This document shows, piece by piece, positions 47,752-58,464 of a DNA stretch of 64,000 nucleotides (position 1 is its first letter; each line of letters opens with the position of its first letter). The notes beneath the pieces were generated by a model, which saw only the letters and a list, made by a program, of their open reading frames with translations, made no database searches and was not told where the DNA came from. The DNA comes from Nelumbo lutea (lineage: Eukaryota > Streptophyta > Magnoliopsida > Proteales > Nelumbonaceae), in NCBI GenBank assembly GCA_022828595.1, contig JAKGHH010000006.1:17666499-17730498 (forward strand). Direction: 5' to 3'. The translations under genes were made by a program, and so were the position numbers.

Positions 47752-49540
47752 GTTGTCTTATATAGAATGGTCTTTTATATATGTTCCATCTCCATTTATT
47801 CATTTTTAGATTTTCCTTCTATCTGAGTGACGAGAACAAGATGCATGTCCCTAGAAATGTGAGAAATTACATAGGTACATGGAGTCAACTATTTCAGCTC
47901 CAAAACCCCACCACTTTCTATGAAGGATCATATCCATCCATCCAATGAGTTTTTCCTTTGGCCTCCATCAGACAAGGTTCATTGCCATTTTAGGTTATAC
48001 CTTTCTATTTGGTAAGTGTTGACCCATCATATCCTGGACCCCAAGGTACTATGAAAGAATCTTTCATTTTAGGATAGGCCTCTCCCACCTCGGTTTATGA
48101 TGTCCTTATCATCTCATGGAGCAATCCCACCGACTGGAACAACAAAATGGATAGCCCAATTTTATGGTGCATCTCCACCCACCGATTCAGCCCGCTTTCA
48201 TGCTTATGACAAAAGACCTTTAGAGAATTCATCCTATGACATTCCCTATCTCTTGCACTTATATTAATCTGGAGGGAACAAGCAAAATAATCCCTAGGTC
48301 TAGTTTAGGTCATACCAAAGTGGCTTCCACTAACTTTCATAAAGTCATATTCAAATGGGCCCAAAATGGGCTAGGGTTTCATAAGATTCTCTTGGAGAGG
48401 AAGCAAATCAGAGGCCCATCAAAAAGGATAGATCATCCAATGATCTATGGGCATCATGGCAATGATATGCAGTCAGCCATGATATTCGCAGAGAACCACA
48501 TGCGTCTAAACATGGGCCAAGTACTTATGGCCCATGAATGTATCATATTCAGCACATCACAAGCACAAGCACAATCACAAATTGATCCAATCAATCAAAA
48601 GGCTTATAAAACCCCAAATAACTTAAGTTAACACACAATCAGCCCATTAAAAGACCATGAATTATCCAATAATCTCATCTTGGTATATGGGAAAAATTGC
48701 AAAAAAAAAAAAAACAATTCAGCCTACATAGCAGTTATGTTGAAATGGGTTGACGTTGCTTTAACTTAACATAAACTATGTTTTCAAGAGGGGGCCGAAT
48801 TGGTCCATGTGATGGGCCATCAAACCCTTGGCCCATAACTAATTTTGAGCCACCAAAAACGTGACCTATGGGACTATGATTGGACCCCATCAAACCATTG
48901 GTTTGGCCCAACTAGTTTGAACCAAACTAGGTCAAATCGGCCTAGGGTTTGGTGTCCAAAACATGCATCAATTCATAAGAATTCGATCTGAATTTTTTAA
49001 TGGCTGAATATTGACAATCAATCACAACAAAAATAAATATTCTAGGGCTGCAAGTGTGATGGTCTGAAGTCTTCCAATTGCAAACCTACAAAAACCTTTT
49101 AATTGCAGATTATAGATTTTTCTACAAAATTTTCCTTCTTCTCCACGCACTCCAACAAGTCTTCCAATGTAAAAAAAAATAGAGAAAAACCTATTTTTCT
49201 ATTAATTACATCAGAATAAATCCTAACACATTTTTTTCTCAAAAGAAAAAATAATTATTTACAAACCAATGGTCAAATAAATAATTCTCGGGTGCATAGA
49301 TCTTAGCGCCAATAAAAATTCGATTTACATCACATAGATTGCCCAAGAACCAAAGAAATAATAATAGAACAATTCTAAAATTATATCAGAGTATAATAAA
49401 AATAATTTCAGATCAAATCGCCCAGAATCTGAGAACCAATTTCTCAGAGAACTGCATACTATGCAAATCAGTCAGAACAATTCTATCAATTTCAGTCATG
49501 TTTCAGATTTGGTTTATTTCGGTTCAAGATTGAATATGGA
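47752..49540 (-). other. leader of E4
   Basis: This leader of about 1.8 kb ends at the primer site near 49,541. The hairpin at 48,511-48,536 is base-for-base the same as in E1 and E5, although the surrounding sequence has drifted. Short open frames such as 48,236-48,631 are not conserved. Confidence 0.7.
48511..48536 (-). promoter_or_regulatory. leader hairpin of E4
   Basis: The first hairpin is kept without any change (stem CATGGGCCA / TGGCCCATG, loop TAAGTACT) in an otherwise diverged leader. The second hairpin, at about 48,448-48,480, has several substitutions. Confidence 0.65.
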
Positions 49541-49551
49541 TCTGATACCAC

Positions 49552-51262
49552 TGGAGGAAGGGGAAATCCATCATATAGATGGCTGACCATGCTAGATGGT
49601 TAGAAAAAATTTCAAGAATTTTCTTTCACCCTTCCGGGAAATGTATTGCTAATTTTAGAAAAACTACATTTTCCTATGATCATTCTTGCACCGAAACCAA
49701 ACATGATTTGAAAGCAAAAGAAAATGGAGAAGTATACCTCATATGGATTCCACAAATGTAACTGGCAAAGTGGGTAGTTCACGCCCAAAGAGAGTACCAA
49801 AATCGGCTTTCAGTGAAGATGATGCAGCTTGAATTGAAGCTAGTTCAACAACACAATTTTCAGCAAAATTGTGATCCAACACCTTGGATCAAACAAGGGA
49901 GATGAGCACGAATTGCCTCTAATATTTTCTTGAAAAAATTAGTAGTTAGAATAGATCAAGATCAGTCCAAGATCTGAAGGTTGAATTAGGGTTTCTGGGT
50001 GGCAAGAATAGAGAGAGTGAACTGAGAGTAGAGTAATCTGGAGCAGATTTTGATCTCTTATTTTCTTAGCCTTAAGGATCAACACTCCTAATCGAATTAG
50101 GATGTTCCTAATCCAAATCTTTATTTGGATTTGGACTCTAAAAGTGGATAAGACATATCCTCCTATCCAAATGGTTGATCTAGACCCTTATCCAAACCCT
50201 TATTCACCCAAGTCACATGACTGCTTAATCTGTCATGTGACCACTTGATTAATCCAATTAATCATGGGCTTTAGGCCAATTAAGCAAGTGGCTCACATCC
50301 CTAGGTAGTTGCTAGCCCATTTGGTTCACTTTGTATGGCGTGGGACCCCAACAATGACATTATATAATCCCATATGGGTTTGGCCCAACCTCTGTGAAAA
50401 TGCCTAGCCAAATTCACTATTAAGTATAGTGAACCCTAAGTTCATTAGTATGGACTCTTAATGGGCCCAACATTTATATTAAATTATCCTTGAGTCTAGC
50501 CATTCTATGAAGACCCAAGGACAATGGACTTAAATAAGATATAGTTCATCAAGTAAACAACCCTAAATGGTCTCTTACACTTAACATCTCAAACCATAAT
50601 GATCAAACATTGCCTAATAGGGAATGACCACTCCCCTGGCTACAAGGTGCAGTTTTGCACTCTCTGCTTGGATGGGTTCCGGGAATTAAAACCTTTTTGC
50701 AAACCTTTTTCTTGAAATATCATAAATATATTTTGCAAAACAAATCTCAAACACAGTTGAAATCAACTGCCGACAGCTTTGGTTTCCATCAGAGAGAGTG
50801 CAGTCCCGATCGTTCGCTTTGTCCAACAAAGGGGCTGATCTTGTTACCATGATCACCCACTATAGTGAATTCTCAGACTTCCCCAACATACCCAGGTTTT
50901 GACCCCTAAAGGATCTCACTAATTGGCATATCAAAGGCAGTCCAATCTGACACCCAATGTGATACCATAATCAAGTCTAGGGGTTATATGTAACTTTTCA
51001 ATTTTGCCCACTAGTCTCCAAGGTCCAGGGCATAACTAGAAATTGGTCCGGGTTCAGTGTTTCAAACAAGTACACACTACATGGGCTTCGGGTCCAACCG
51101 TGATAGTTGAGACAGACTGCTCCAACCTTCTTGACAGCACATAAGTATAAGCCTTGACACAATAAACTTCCCCAAGTCTATCCAACGACTGAGAACATTC
51201 TAAACTAACATGAGTCTCATAAATGTCCAGTTTAAGGGTAATTACACATAAACAGACCATGG
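49552..51262 (-). repeat. 5' LTR of E4 (right end cut)
   Basis: It starts tggaggaaggggaaatcc beside the primer site and runs through the LTR body. It ends at cagaccatggg, about 100-110 bases short of the end seen in the left LTR. Confidence 0.8.
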
Positions 51263-52189
51263 GTAATCTCGCCGGTGTTCAAAAAGACTGATGGTATTGG
51301 TAGGAGCAACGGTAATGAAAGGAAAGAGAACCGTATTTCTTGTTGAGCATATCTCTATCCCGGCATTGGGTCTCTATCATCGACATCGCTTCCTCAGCTC
51401 TTGAATTCATCTCCCTACACCGCCAATACTGGGGCCACTGACTACGAGAGGTGCTCATACAAGAGCGAAAGCGCAAGGGAGCACGTATCATGTTTCTCCA
51501 CCGTAGCTGTTGTTGCCGCCGCCACCGCTGCAAACTTCAATCACCAGGCACAGTACTAGTTGGCATCACCGACATCTATCATCATGAAAGCTTCCGATTT
51601 GGAAGGAATAGAGGATTGTTGGCATTTCCGAGCTTGTCGCTGCAGGAGAACCTTCAGTTGCCCTTCTTCTCACCTATGTCACTAATGACAGTGATGTTTG
51701 TCACAAGCCCAAGGAGTCCAGTTTTGGCATTAATTCTGTAGATGCCAACCGGTAGCCAACAGCTAACCAGTTATCTACAGCTGTAGTGGAAACATGTGTC
51801 AAATGTTTTAATTAACGAACAAAGGGCAGCACAACAATAGGGACAACAAAGGGTCGTAATCCAGCGAGTGATTCTATATTCCCAACCCGATATTTGTTTG
51901 ATGGAAAACCGAGAAGAAGGCAGTGACAGGAGACGAAAATTTGAGGCGGAGGAAAAGACAAAGATGGGATACGGGGACAGAGACAGAAATGGAGCAGCGA
52001 TTTATTTCTTAGTTTTTGGAAAATTTTTATCGGTTGAATTTTATTTTGAAAATTTGAGAAATAATATAAGACAAATTTGACATTTCGTCTTTTTCTATTA
52101 GTATGTAAGGGTATTTTAAGACATTACGTAAATAATAAGGATATAACTAATCAATTAACATAAACAGTACGTATATTTTAAGAAATTTG
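51263..52189. mobile_element. right part of a Mutator-like element
   Basis: The right terminus (ttttaagaaatttgccc, ending about 52,189) matches the termini at 38,346 and 6998 in reverse. The 9 bases after it read ttactaaaa. The left part was lost where E4 is joined. The interior includes the unrecognised frame at 51,279-51,533, which could be captured DNA. Confidence 0.45.
51279..51533 (-). pseudogene. unrecognised coding-like fragment
   Basis: The minus strand is open for about 84 codons with a composition unlike random AT-rich DNA: CREMNSRAEEAMSMIETQ followed by RDRDMLNKKYGSLSFHYRCS. I do not recognise the protein. The upstream DNA to about 51,740 also looks coding-like in other frames but has stops. 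GC content is higher than in the neighbourhood. The start at 51,533 is not an ATG I would trust. It may be a captured exon in the Mutator-like remnant. Confidence 0.35.
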
Positions 52190-52619
52190 CCCTTACTAAA
52201 ATTAATACAACAATAATTTACTTAGATTACTAGAAAAAGATTATCAGAATTTTATTTCAATACAGAAAAATAATCCGTTACCAGAAGAAAATGATTAGAA
52301 TTTAATTTAAATGTTCAATTATACTCAACTTTGCAAGAACCCTTTGATTACTGAACGTAAGTCGAGCAAAAGAGGTAATTTTTGGTCTTTCTCCAAATAA
52401 CAATTAGAAGAGATTCTGAAATGAAATTTTTACAATGGGTAGTATTTTTTCAATTACTGAACATACAACAAGTACTTTTGTGTCTTTTGGCAAATAAATA
52501 TTAAATGAAGATGTAAAAGGACACATCTTTATCTTTTTCCAATTCAAACTTTGCAAATGAGATATTTTGCGTCTATTGAAAATTTCAGAAGCTAGGACAC
52601 CTATTCACACTTTCGTAGA
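52190..52619. other. AT-rich spacer
   Basis: I see no gene and no match to other parts of the window. Confidence 0.5.
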
Positions 52620-52832
52620 CAGTATTGATAATTGACTGGGGCGGCAAATCCATGTGAAACCATAACGTCATGACCCATGTCCCCCCTCGTTACCCATGTA
52701 ACTACACGCTTGTCATCAGTTATTAACAAATTTATTTTCCCATATAGATATAGATCGATGTACACAGGCCAGACTTGAGTATTCTTCTTCTTCTTCTCCT
52801 TGTTGTTCTAGGGATAACTGAGCATAGAAGCC

Positions 52833-53129
52833 ATGGGCATTCGCTTGCCTGGATTGGTTCATGCCAAGATGATTCTTCGACGTTCTTTTCTTACTGCAAA
52901 TCAATCAACTTCATCAACAGCAGCAGCAGCCACAGATGTCCCGAAAGGCCATTTGGCTGTTTATGTGGGAGAGACCCAGAAGAAGCGGTTTGTGGTTCCC
53001 ATATCCTATTTGAACCACCCTTCCTTCCAATCCTTGCTTAGTCGGGCTGAAGAAGAGTTCGGATTTGATCATCCAATGGGTCCTCTAACAATCCCGTGCC
53101 AAGAGGACGCCTTCATAAATCTCGGTTGA
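52833..53129 (+). CDS. SAUR family protein, C-terminus altered, promoter deleted
   Basis: This is a near-identical duplicate of 9765-10079: the ATG start, [18 protein letters not shown] and the [13 protein letters not shown] core are the same, and the few changes include R to S in LLSRAEEEF and [10 protein letters not shown]. After DAFINL the frame ends early as INLG (98 codons against 104). Seven bases between two copies of atctc were lost, which shifts the frame into a TGA. The conserved domain is complete, so the protein could still fold. The deletion upstream (junction near 52,780) removed the TATA candidate and the TGTCTC hexamer present in block A. Expression is therefore doubtful, and the copy may be on its way to becoming a pseudogene. 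Confidence 0.8.
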   Translation: MGIRLPGLVHAKMILRRSFLTANQSTSSTAAAATDVPKGHLAVYVGETQKKRFVVPISYLNHPSFQSLLSRAEEEFGFDHPMGPLTIPCQEDAFINLG

Positions 53130-53726
53130 ATGGCTTATGAGTATTAGCAACCATCTGGGGCCAAGAAATTGATTGGCCCCCGTTCAAAATTTTGTAAAGC
53201 CTAGGCGTAGCCATTTATATGTAAATAGCTTTCTTGTGGAAGAGAGTTGAGAAAGAGGAGAAACAATTCCCTTGTCGATCATCTCTAAAATTATACAATA
53301 CAATTTTTTTTTCCTTTTGACTTTATCCTTGGGCATTCTAAATTAATGGTTTTTTTAATTCAAGCTATTTTCTTGTTTTCTAGTTGTTTAATTTATTCCA
53401 ATTTTCGACATCTCCTATGAATTAAGCCTTGGCAATTCAGTACCAAAATGTTGCAGGAAACAATATATATACACACACAAGGCCGATTAAGCTAAGGCTC
53501 AGTTTGGAAGGAGTACAAATACAAATTTGTACATGGAATATAGTTTTGAAAAATGAGAGAATTTTGTTTTAAAAAAATTGAAGTAAAATTTGTTATATTT
53601 CTCGGTCGAAGTAAATGGAATATAGTTTTGCATCCATTCTCAGGTGAAAGAGAAAAACCCTCAAAGAGAGAAGAGAGAAACCCTTCAAGAGAGAGAGAAA
53701 GAGAATGGTTCAGAGCCTCGATAAAG

Positions 53727-53938
53727 GTAACGATCTCTACTTTCGATTTCTGAAAATGAGTGATGCAACTCTATTCTTTGATCTATTGATCTCTTAGAGA
53801 TCTTACTTCGATCTACTCAATTTTTGTAACGATCTCTACTTTTGATTTTTTTTTTCAATTCGAGGTCGTTTTCCTCGTTGAAATAGAGATCTGACATTAA
53901 AATGATTTTTCATTTCTGTAACGATCTCTACTTTGATC
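53727..53938 (+). repeat. three copies of gtaacgatctctacttt in the Harbinger 5' region
   Basis: The words start at 53,727, 53,826 and 53,918 (spacing 99 and 92). The intervening DNA also shares gaaatagagatctg. The first copy directly follows a potential short exon beginning with an ATG at 53,705 and may contain a splice donor. Confidence 0.75.
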
Positions 53939-55351
53939 TATATTGCTTTCAACGAAATAGAGATCTGCCTTCGATTTGTGAATAGCGAAACCACTCAACC
54001 TTACTTTCGCTCCAACGTAGTTATCGTCAGAACAACTGATTTCAAGTATGCATACTCTCTGCCTCCATTCTTTTCTGTTTCTGTAAAATTTCTTTAGACC
54101 ATAGATTCTATCTTTATTTTTGGGTTCAACTTATCAGAGATAATTTTAAATTCTTTCTTCTTTATCTCTGCCACACAATCAAGATGTTTATTTCTTGCAA
54201 ATTTAATTAAATATCTTAAATGTACAATTCTTTTTTGTAGATTAATAATCAGTTCTCTTTTTGTAGGGATCTAAACTCCTTGTCGTTCTTTAATTTCTCA
54301 CGTACAACCTACCTTCCAAGGCTTATGTTTATTGGGTTTACTTATTGATTTAAGTTTTCACTCGATAGGGTTAGGGTTTATTCTCTTTGGTTTATTTAGG
54401 GTTTGATATGCTAATTGAATTAGGGTATTGGAGATTTGATTGCCTAGATGTGATTATGATTATTTTTTTTTTACTTTGATGCTTGGTTTGGGATGTGATT
54501 ATAAAATTGAGTTTCATATCACTGAATATTTATTTGGACCAAAATAAGAATATAGTCCCTTTCACTTGGATTATTAGTTTCTACATAATCATGCTACATT
54601 TTAACAAATACAGCAGAAGAATAAAATGCAATTGTATTTCCAGGATTGTTAAATTAGAGTATATTTTCTTTATTTTGATGCACTTTATATTTATTATTTG
54701 TCTCATGTTTTCTGAGCCATTTGTTGGATCCACCAAAGAACAAAAAAGCTCCCGTAATTGGTAGCCCAGCATAGAGGGAGGTGCTTTTAATTGACAATTC
54801 TATTTTTAACCCATAATTTAGTAGTAAACCTATGAATTTACCATTGGGTTCAGTCCTGTAATGGAGACACAGACCCTCTGTAATTGGGTTGATTGGTTTC
54901 AATTCTATTGGAAATTCATGACACATTAATAGTCCCATCTAGTTTGCCAAATTTACTTGGTATAAATTGGACCAACTTGATAATAAAAAAAATAGTTTGA
55001 AGCTTTGAACTATACTCTTTTTACCAAAACAGAGGAAATTTCCCTTTTGATGTCTGAATGAACCCAACCATGATGTCAGTTGGGGTCCATCCCTGGTTTC
55101 TAGTTGAATCAAGCAATTTAAATGCAGCATTTGAGTTGCATGTGTGGATGATGATGTGCCTTAATTACTAGAACCTCATCAATGTTGAACCATTGTTTTT
55201 ATTGTTGCATGTGTTCTTTAATTAGCTTTTTGAACATGCTAGTTTTATTATAAACATCTTCAATTGGACGTATCAATATGATAATTGGATTTATGACTCA
55301 TTTGTGTTTGTTTCTTAATGTATTTGTTAATTACATGTATTCTGTTTATTC

Positions 55352-56264
55352 ATGGGATATAATGTCTCTTACGGATGGTTTTTGGAAAGGATACCCCAAG
55401 TTTCATCTATCGAAAGCAAAAAGGGTAAGGGTAAGGACATCCTATCTGCATCTCACTCTACCTCTACTAAGCATGAAAGAACCCAACAGCTTTGGTGGAG
55501 TGATCCGATGAATAAAGCATTAATTGAACTACTTGCTGATCAAGTTGCAATAGGCAACAAGATTGACAAGGGGTTCAAAACACCAACATACACATATGCA
55601 TGTAAGGAAATGATCGATCGATTCGGAGTTGAACTGAAAACACTACACATTAAGAGTAGGATGAGAACCTTGAAGCCAATTTATGCAGAGACTAAGAAGT
55701 TGTTAGGTACAAGTGGCTTCGTTTGGACTGAAGAAAAAAATCAAATTCAAACTGACCTTGAAGTTTGGAAGGAGTATCTACAGGTAAACATATATTTATG
55801 TGTCTTCATTTATAAAATAAATTGGTTAGTGAAGCATGTATTAATTATGAATTGTACAATGTAGGCCAATCAACTTGTAGCTAATGCAATGTATGATGAA
55901 ATGCAAGTAGTATTGGGAACTGACCAAGCAACAGGTGAAGATACTAGAGAAGGTATTGAGTTGGCAAATGAAGAAGAGGGTCCATGGCAATAAGACAAAA
56001 TCTGATGATGAGTTTTTGAATGCAATTGTTGCGATGAATGAAACAATGGACAAGATTGCAAATGTTCTCAAAGCTCAAAGTAAGCAAGAATTTCTCAAGG
56101 AGCTATGGAATGAGGTCATGGATTTGGACGGGTTTGATCACGAAGAATTAATGATGTGTTTGGCTACTTTGCTTGAAATGATAGGGAAAGCCAAAATATT
56201 TCTTACTAGATATAAGCCTCGTAGGGTCAAAATGGTCCAATCCATCATCTCTAAGTTGATTTAG
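55352..56264 (+). pseudogene. Myb/SANT-like protein of the Harbinger element
   Basis: The first part (55,352-55,783) encodes a Myb/SANT-like DNA-binding domain of the plant 'L10-interacting MYB' type: WWSDPMNKALIELLADQV, then GFKTPTYTYACKEMIDRFG and GTSGFVWTEEKNQIQTDLE, ending EVWKEYLQ. These are the hallmark tryptophans and the S-G-F-x-W motif. A plausible intron follows (gtaaac at 55,784 to tgtag at 55,864), after which the frame continues ANQLVANAMYDEM and ends at a TAA near 55,992. The C-terminal part (DDEFLNAIVAMNETMDKIANVL to SIISKLI) is open in another frame up to 56,264, so one frameshift separates them. Myb-like ORF1 proteins accompany PIF/Harbinger transposases and help them bind DNA. 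A captured host gene of the same family is the alternative. Confidence 0.75.
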
Positions 56265-57383
56265 GAAATTGACTTGATAGAGAGATGAGATACTTTTCTT
56301 AATCTACACAGGTTTAGACCGCTCTTATCTCTTATTTTGTCCGTTTCATGCTTGGATATAATTGGATTAATAAATGCTTGCTCTACTGAATCTTCTTCTT
56401 TTTGTGGTTGTAGTTGAGCAGTGGGAGAAACACATTTTATTGAGGATCTAAAGCAGCGCATAATATTATGTCTGAATTGTTGATTATGGTTCTTATCTGT
56501 CATGTTTTGGTTATGGTTCTTGATAGAACAGAACAACAGTGTTATGAAAAAACAAATATTATATGCTGAGATCTTGTTTTTCTTATGATTAGTAAACTTG
56601 ATGACTCTGTATCCGTGTGGATGACTTTTGGTTTTGATAATTTTTTTTTTGAGTATTGGATATAATTATATGTCTTCAATTTGGTTTCTATAATTATGTT
56701 TAACTCATTGAGATCTAGCTCCAACATTTCAGTAAGGCAAACCTTCTTCCTTTCGGAAATTATTCTTCTAGGACTTATTCTTATTTGACAAGTGAAGGAA
56801 AATATTCAATTTGTCATTTGCCCTCTACTGATTTTGCTATTGTCTGTTTAGAGTTTAAAATCTTTTAACATTCCATGCGGGGCTTCCACTGCTAATGTAT
56901 CAATTGGACATTGGATTATTGGTACTCATGAGGGGTTGGTGCTCTACAGAGGACAAATTGTGCTGCAGGTGCTCTTTGCTGCTTTGATCCTTATTTGTTG
57001 CAATATAGCATTAAGAGCATCCTCCCTATTTTATGGGATATGAAATCACTGGGGATGAGAGTTTTGGGACAGTTATGTTAATATTTATTGTCTGAGAAAT
57101 TTGATTGTAGCGTCAGTTTGCAATTATGAACTATTATCTTTCAAAAAAAAAAGATATAATATATATGTTATGGTTTAAGTTTTCATACCTGTTGTGCTGT
57201 GGATATACGTTTTCTTATTTCCATAATTCCACTTCATTTCAGAAGCATTCTAGGAAAATAGTGCAAATACGCTCCTCTGTTCAAACGCTTGCTTCCTGCT
57301 GTGAGTGGTGTGAGGTGGCTGTTTTGAATCCAGGTCCAGAAGCAACGTTTACTTCAAAGCTGCTTGGAGCAAGACTGTTTTCC

Positions 57384-57709
57384 TTTACAATCATCTATGA
57401 AGAACTGAAGACAGGTTTAGCTTGACTTGGATCAAAGCTATCAGAGGCTGAAGTCAAACAACTCATGGAAACTGTAAGATATAAGTGCATTGAAAAAAGC
57501 TAGATTTCTTGATCTTTTATTTTACACGTCTGAAATTCTTGGGTTGATCATTTCTTTCTTTTTCAGGCTGATGTGGATGGAAATGGAACAATCGATTATA
57601 TTGAATTTATTACTACAACCATCTATAGGCACAAGATAGAAAGAGATGAACATCTATATAAAGCCTTCCAGCATTTTGATAAAGATCAGAGCGGATACAT
57701 TTGTGACAG
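57384..57709 (+). pseudogene. captured calcium-dependent protein kinase (CDPK) fragment
   Basis: Two exon pieces of the calmodulin-like domain are present. The first (57,384-57,473) reads IIYEELKTGLA, a TGA stop, then LGSKLSEAEVKQLMET. The second (57,567-57,709) reads [15 protein letters not shown] and then [21 protein letters not shown]. Between them lies an intron with gtaag and ttttcag borders at a phase that keeps the protein in frame. [13 protein letters not shown] is a complete EF-hand loop and the next EF-hand is cut short. CDPKs are calcium-activated Ser/Thr kinases, but the kinase domain is absent here. Because the intron is kept, the piece was taken up as DNA and not via RNA. The stop replaces an arginine (CGA to TGA). 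Confidence 0.85.
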
Positions 57710-58390
57710 GATGCCCAGGCTGCTAATTCTATGCCATTTGGAAGTTCTATAGTTCCTATTCAAAAAGAATAGTCGTCGTTGGCGTAAAGAGGAGAGAGAA
57801 AATGGTTTACTTGGTAGAAGAGACCGTTGTATTTGCATTGATGGTGGGAGTAGCTGGTTGTTTTTATTTTGTTATTTTTTACCAAGATGCCCGTTATATG
57901 TCCGGCAGCTTGTTATTTTTTATATTTGTTTAATGGTGGGAATAGCTGGAACCCCATTTGGTAGCAAGAAACAGTTGTATGTTTATTGATAAAAATGCCA
58001 AACATCCACAAAAATTGTATTCTTATTCGTGTGTGTGAATCTTGAACCACTTTGCACTCACATGAACCTAACATTTTTGTTTTGCACTCAACAAATTTGC
58101 ATTCGCACTCCAACCAAACAGAGCCTAAGGTACACTTTGAATATACAAAATTGAAACTATTTGCATGAAAAACAAAACTAAATTCCATCAAGGGAATTTG
58201 AATTTTGAACAAAATTGTGCAGATGTGCATTTCAGCCATATTCACAGGGAGGATATATAATATTGTCTTACCTCTTCTGCTCAATGTTGTAAAAGCTACC
58301 CTCTCCAATTATATAGGGCATTTTAATAAAATGTAAAATCTAGCGTAGGTTTTTCTAAATCCATGGTGTTTCAATACATAATCCAAGAAC

Positions 58391-58464
58391 TCTGTTGGTG
58401 TCTGTATTTTGTTCCTCCATCTAATTTTCTATGATGGAATTCAACCACGAATCACCCTATTTTC
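58391..58464. other. short unassigned flank
   Basis: This sequence lies between the end of block C homology and the LTR of E5. Nothing is recognised. Confidence 0.4.

Larger units (their letters stand above)
40912..51262 (-). mobile_element. older copia element E4
   Basis: This is a minus-strand copia element, clearly related to but diverged from E1-E3 and E5. The left (3') LTR is 40,912-41,754 with an internal deletion of roughly 1 kb. Pol follows at 41,755-46,876, split by a solo LTR, then gag at about 46,885-47,708, the leader, a primer site (tctgatacca in reverse, at 49,541) and the right LTR at 49,552 to about 51,262. The right LTR is cut before its end, so a target duplication cannot be tested. 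Many stops indicate age. Confidence 0.88.
53496..58125 (+). mobile_element. PIF/Harbinger-type element with captured gene fragments
   Basis: This 4,630-base insertion has TAA duplications at 53,493-53,495 and 58,126-58,128. Its terminal inverted repeats begin GGCTCAGTTTGG on the left and GGCTCTGTTTGG at the reversed right end, about 29 of 35 bases paired. Block A at about 10,403 keeps the empty site gctaaggtac. TAA duplications and GTTTGG ends are typical of PIF/Harbinger. Inside are a 5' region with repeated taacgatctctacttt, a Myb/SANT-like ORF (55,352-56,264) and a calcium-dependent protein kinase fragment. I see no DDE transposase, so it is probably non-autonomous. Confidence 0.88.
52620..58390. 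repeat. duplicated segment, block C (SAUR block)
   Basis: It matches block A from about 9,078 to 10,655. Relative to block A it lacks about 467 bases of SAUR promoter and carries a 4,630-base insertion at 53,496-58,125. After removing these, the two are collinear. Confidence 0.85.

Noticed and set aside
54483..54764. Open frame of 93 codons upstream of the Myb/SANT-like ORF
   Set aside because: Low-complexity Ile/Phe-rich translation of AT-rich DNA, overlapped by an equally long frame on the other strand, with no domain.
57384..57709. A working calcium-dependent protein kinase or calmodulin-like gene
   Set aside because: Only one full EF-hand and part of another are present, with an in-frame stop and no kinase domain, inside a transposon.
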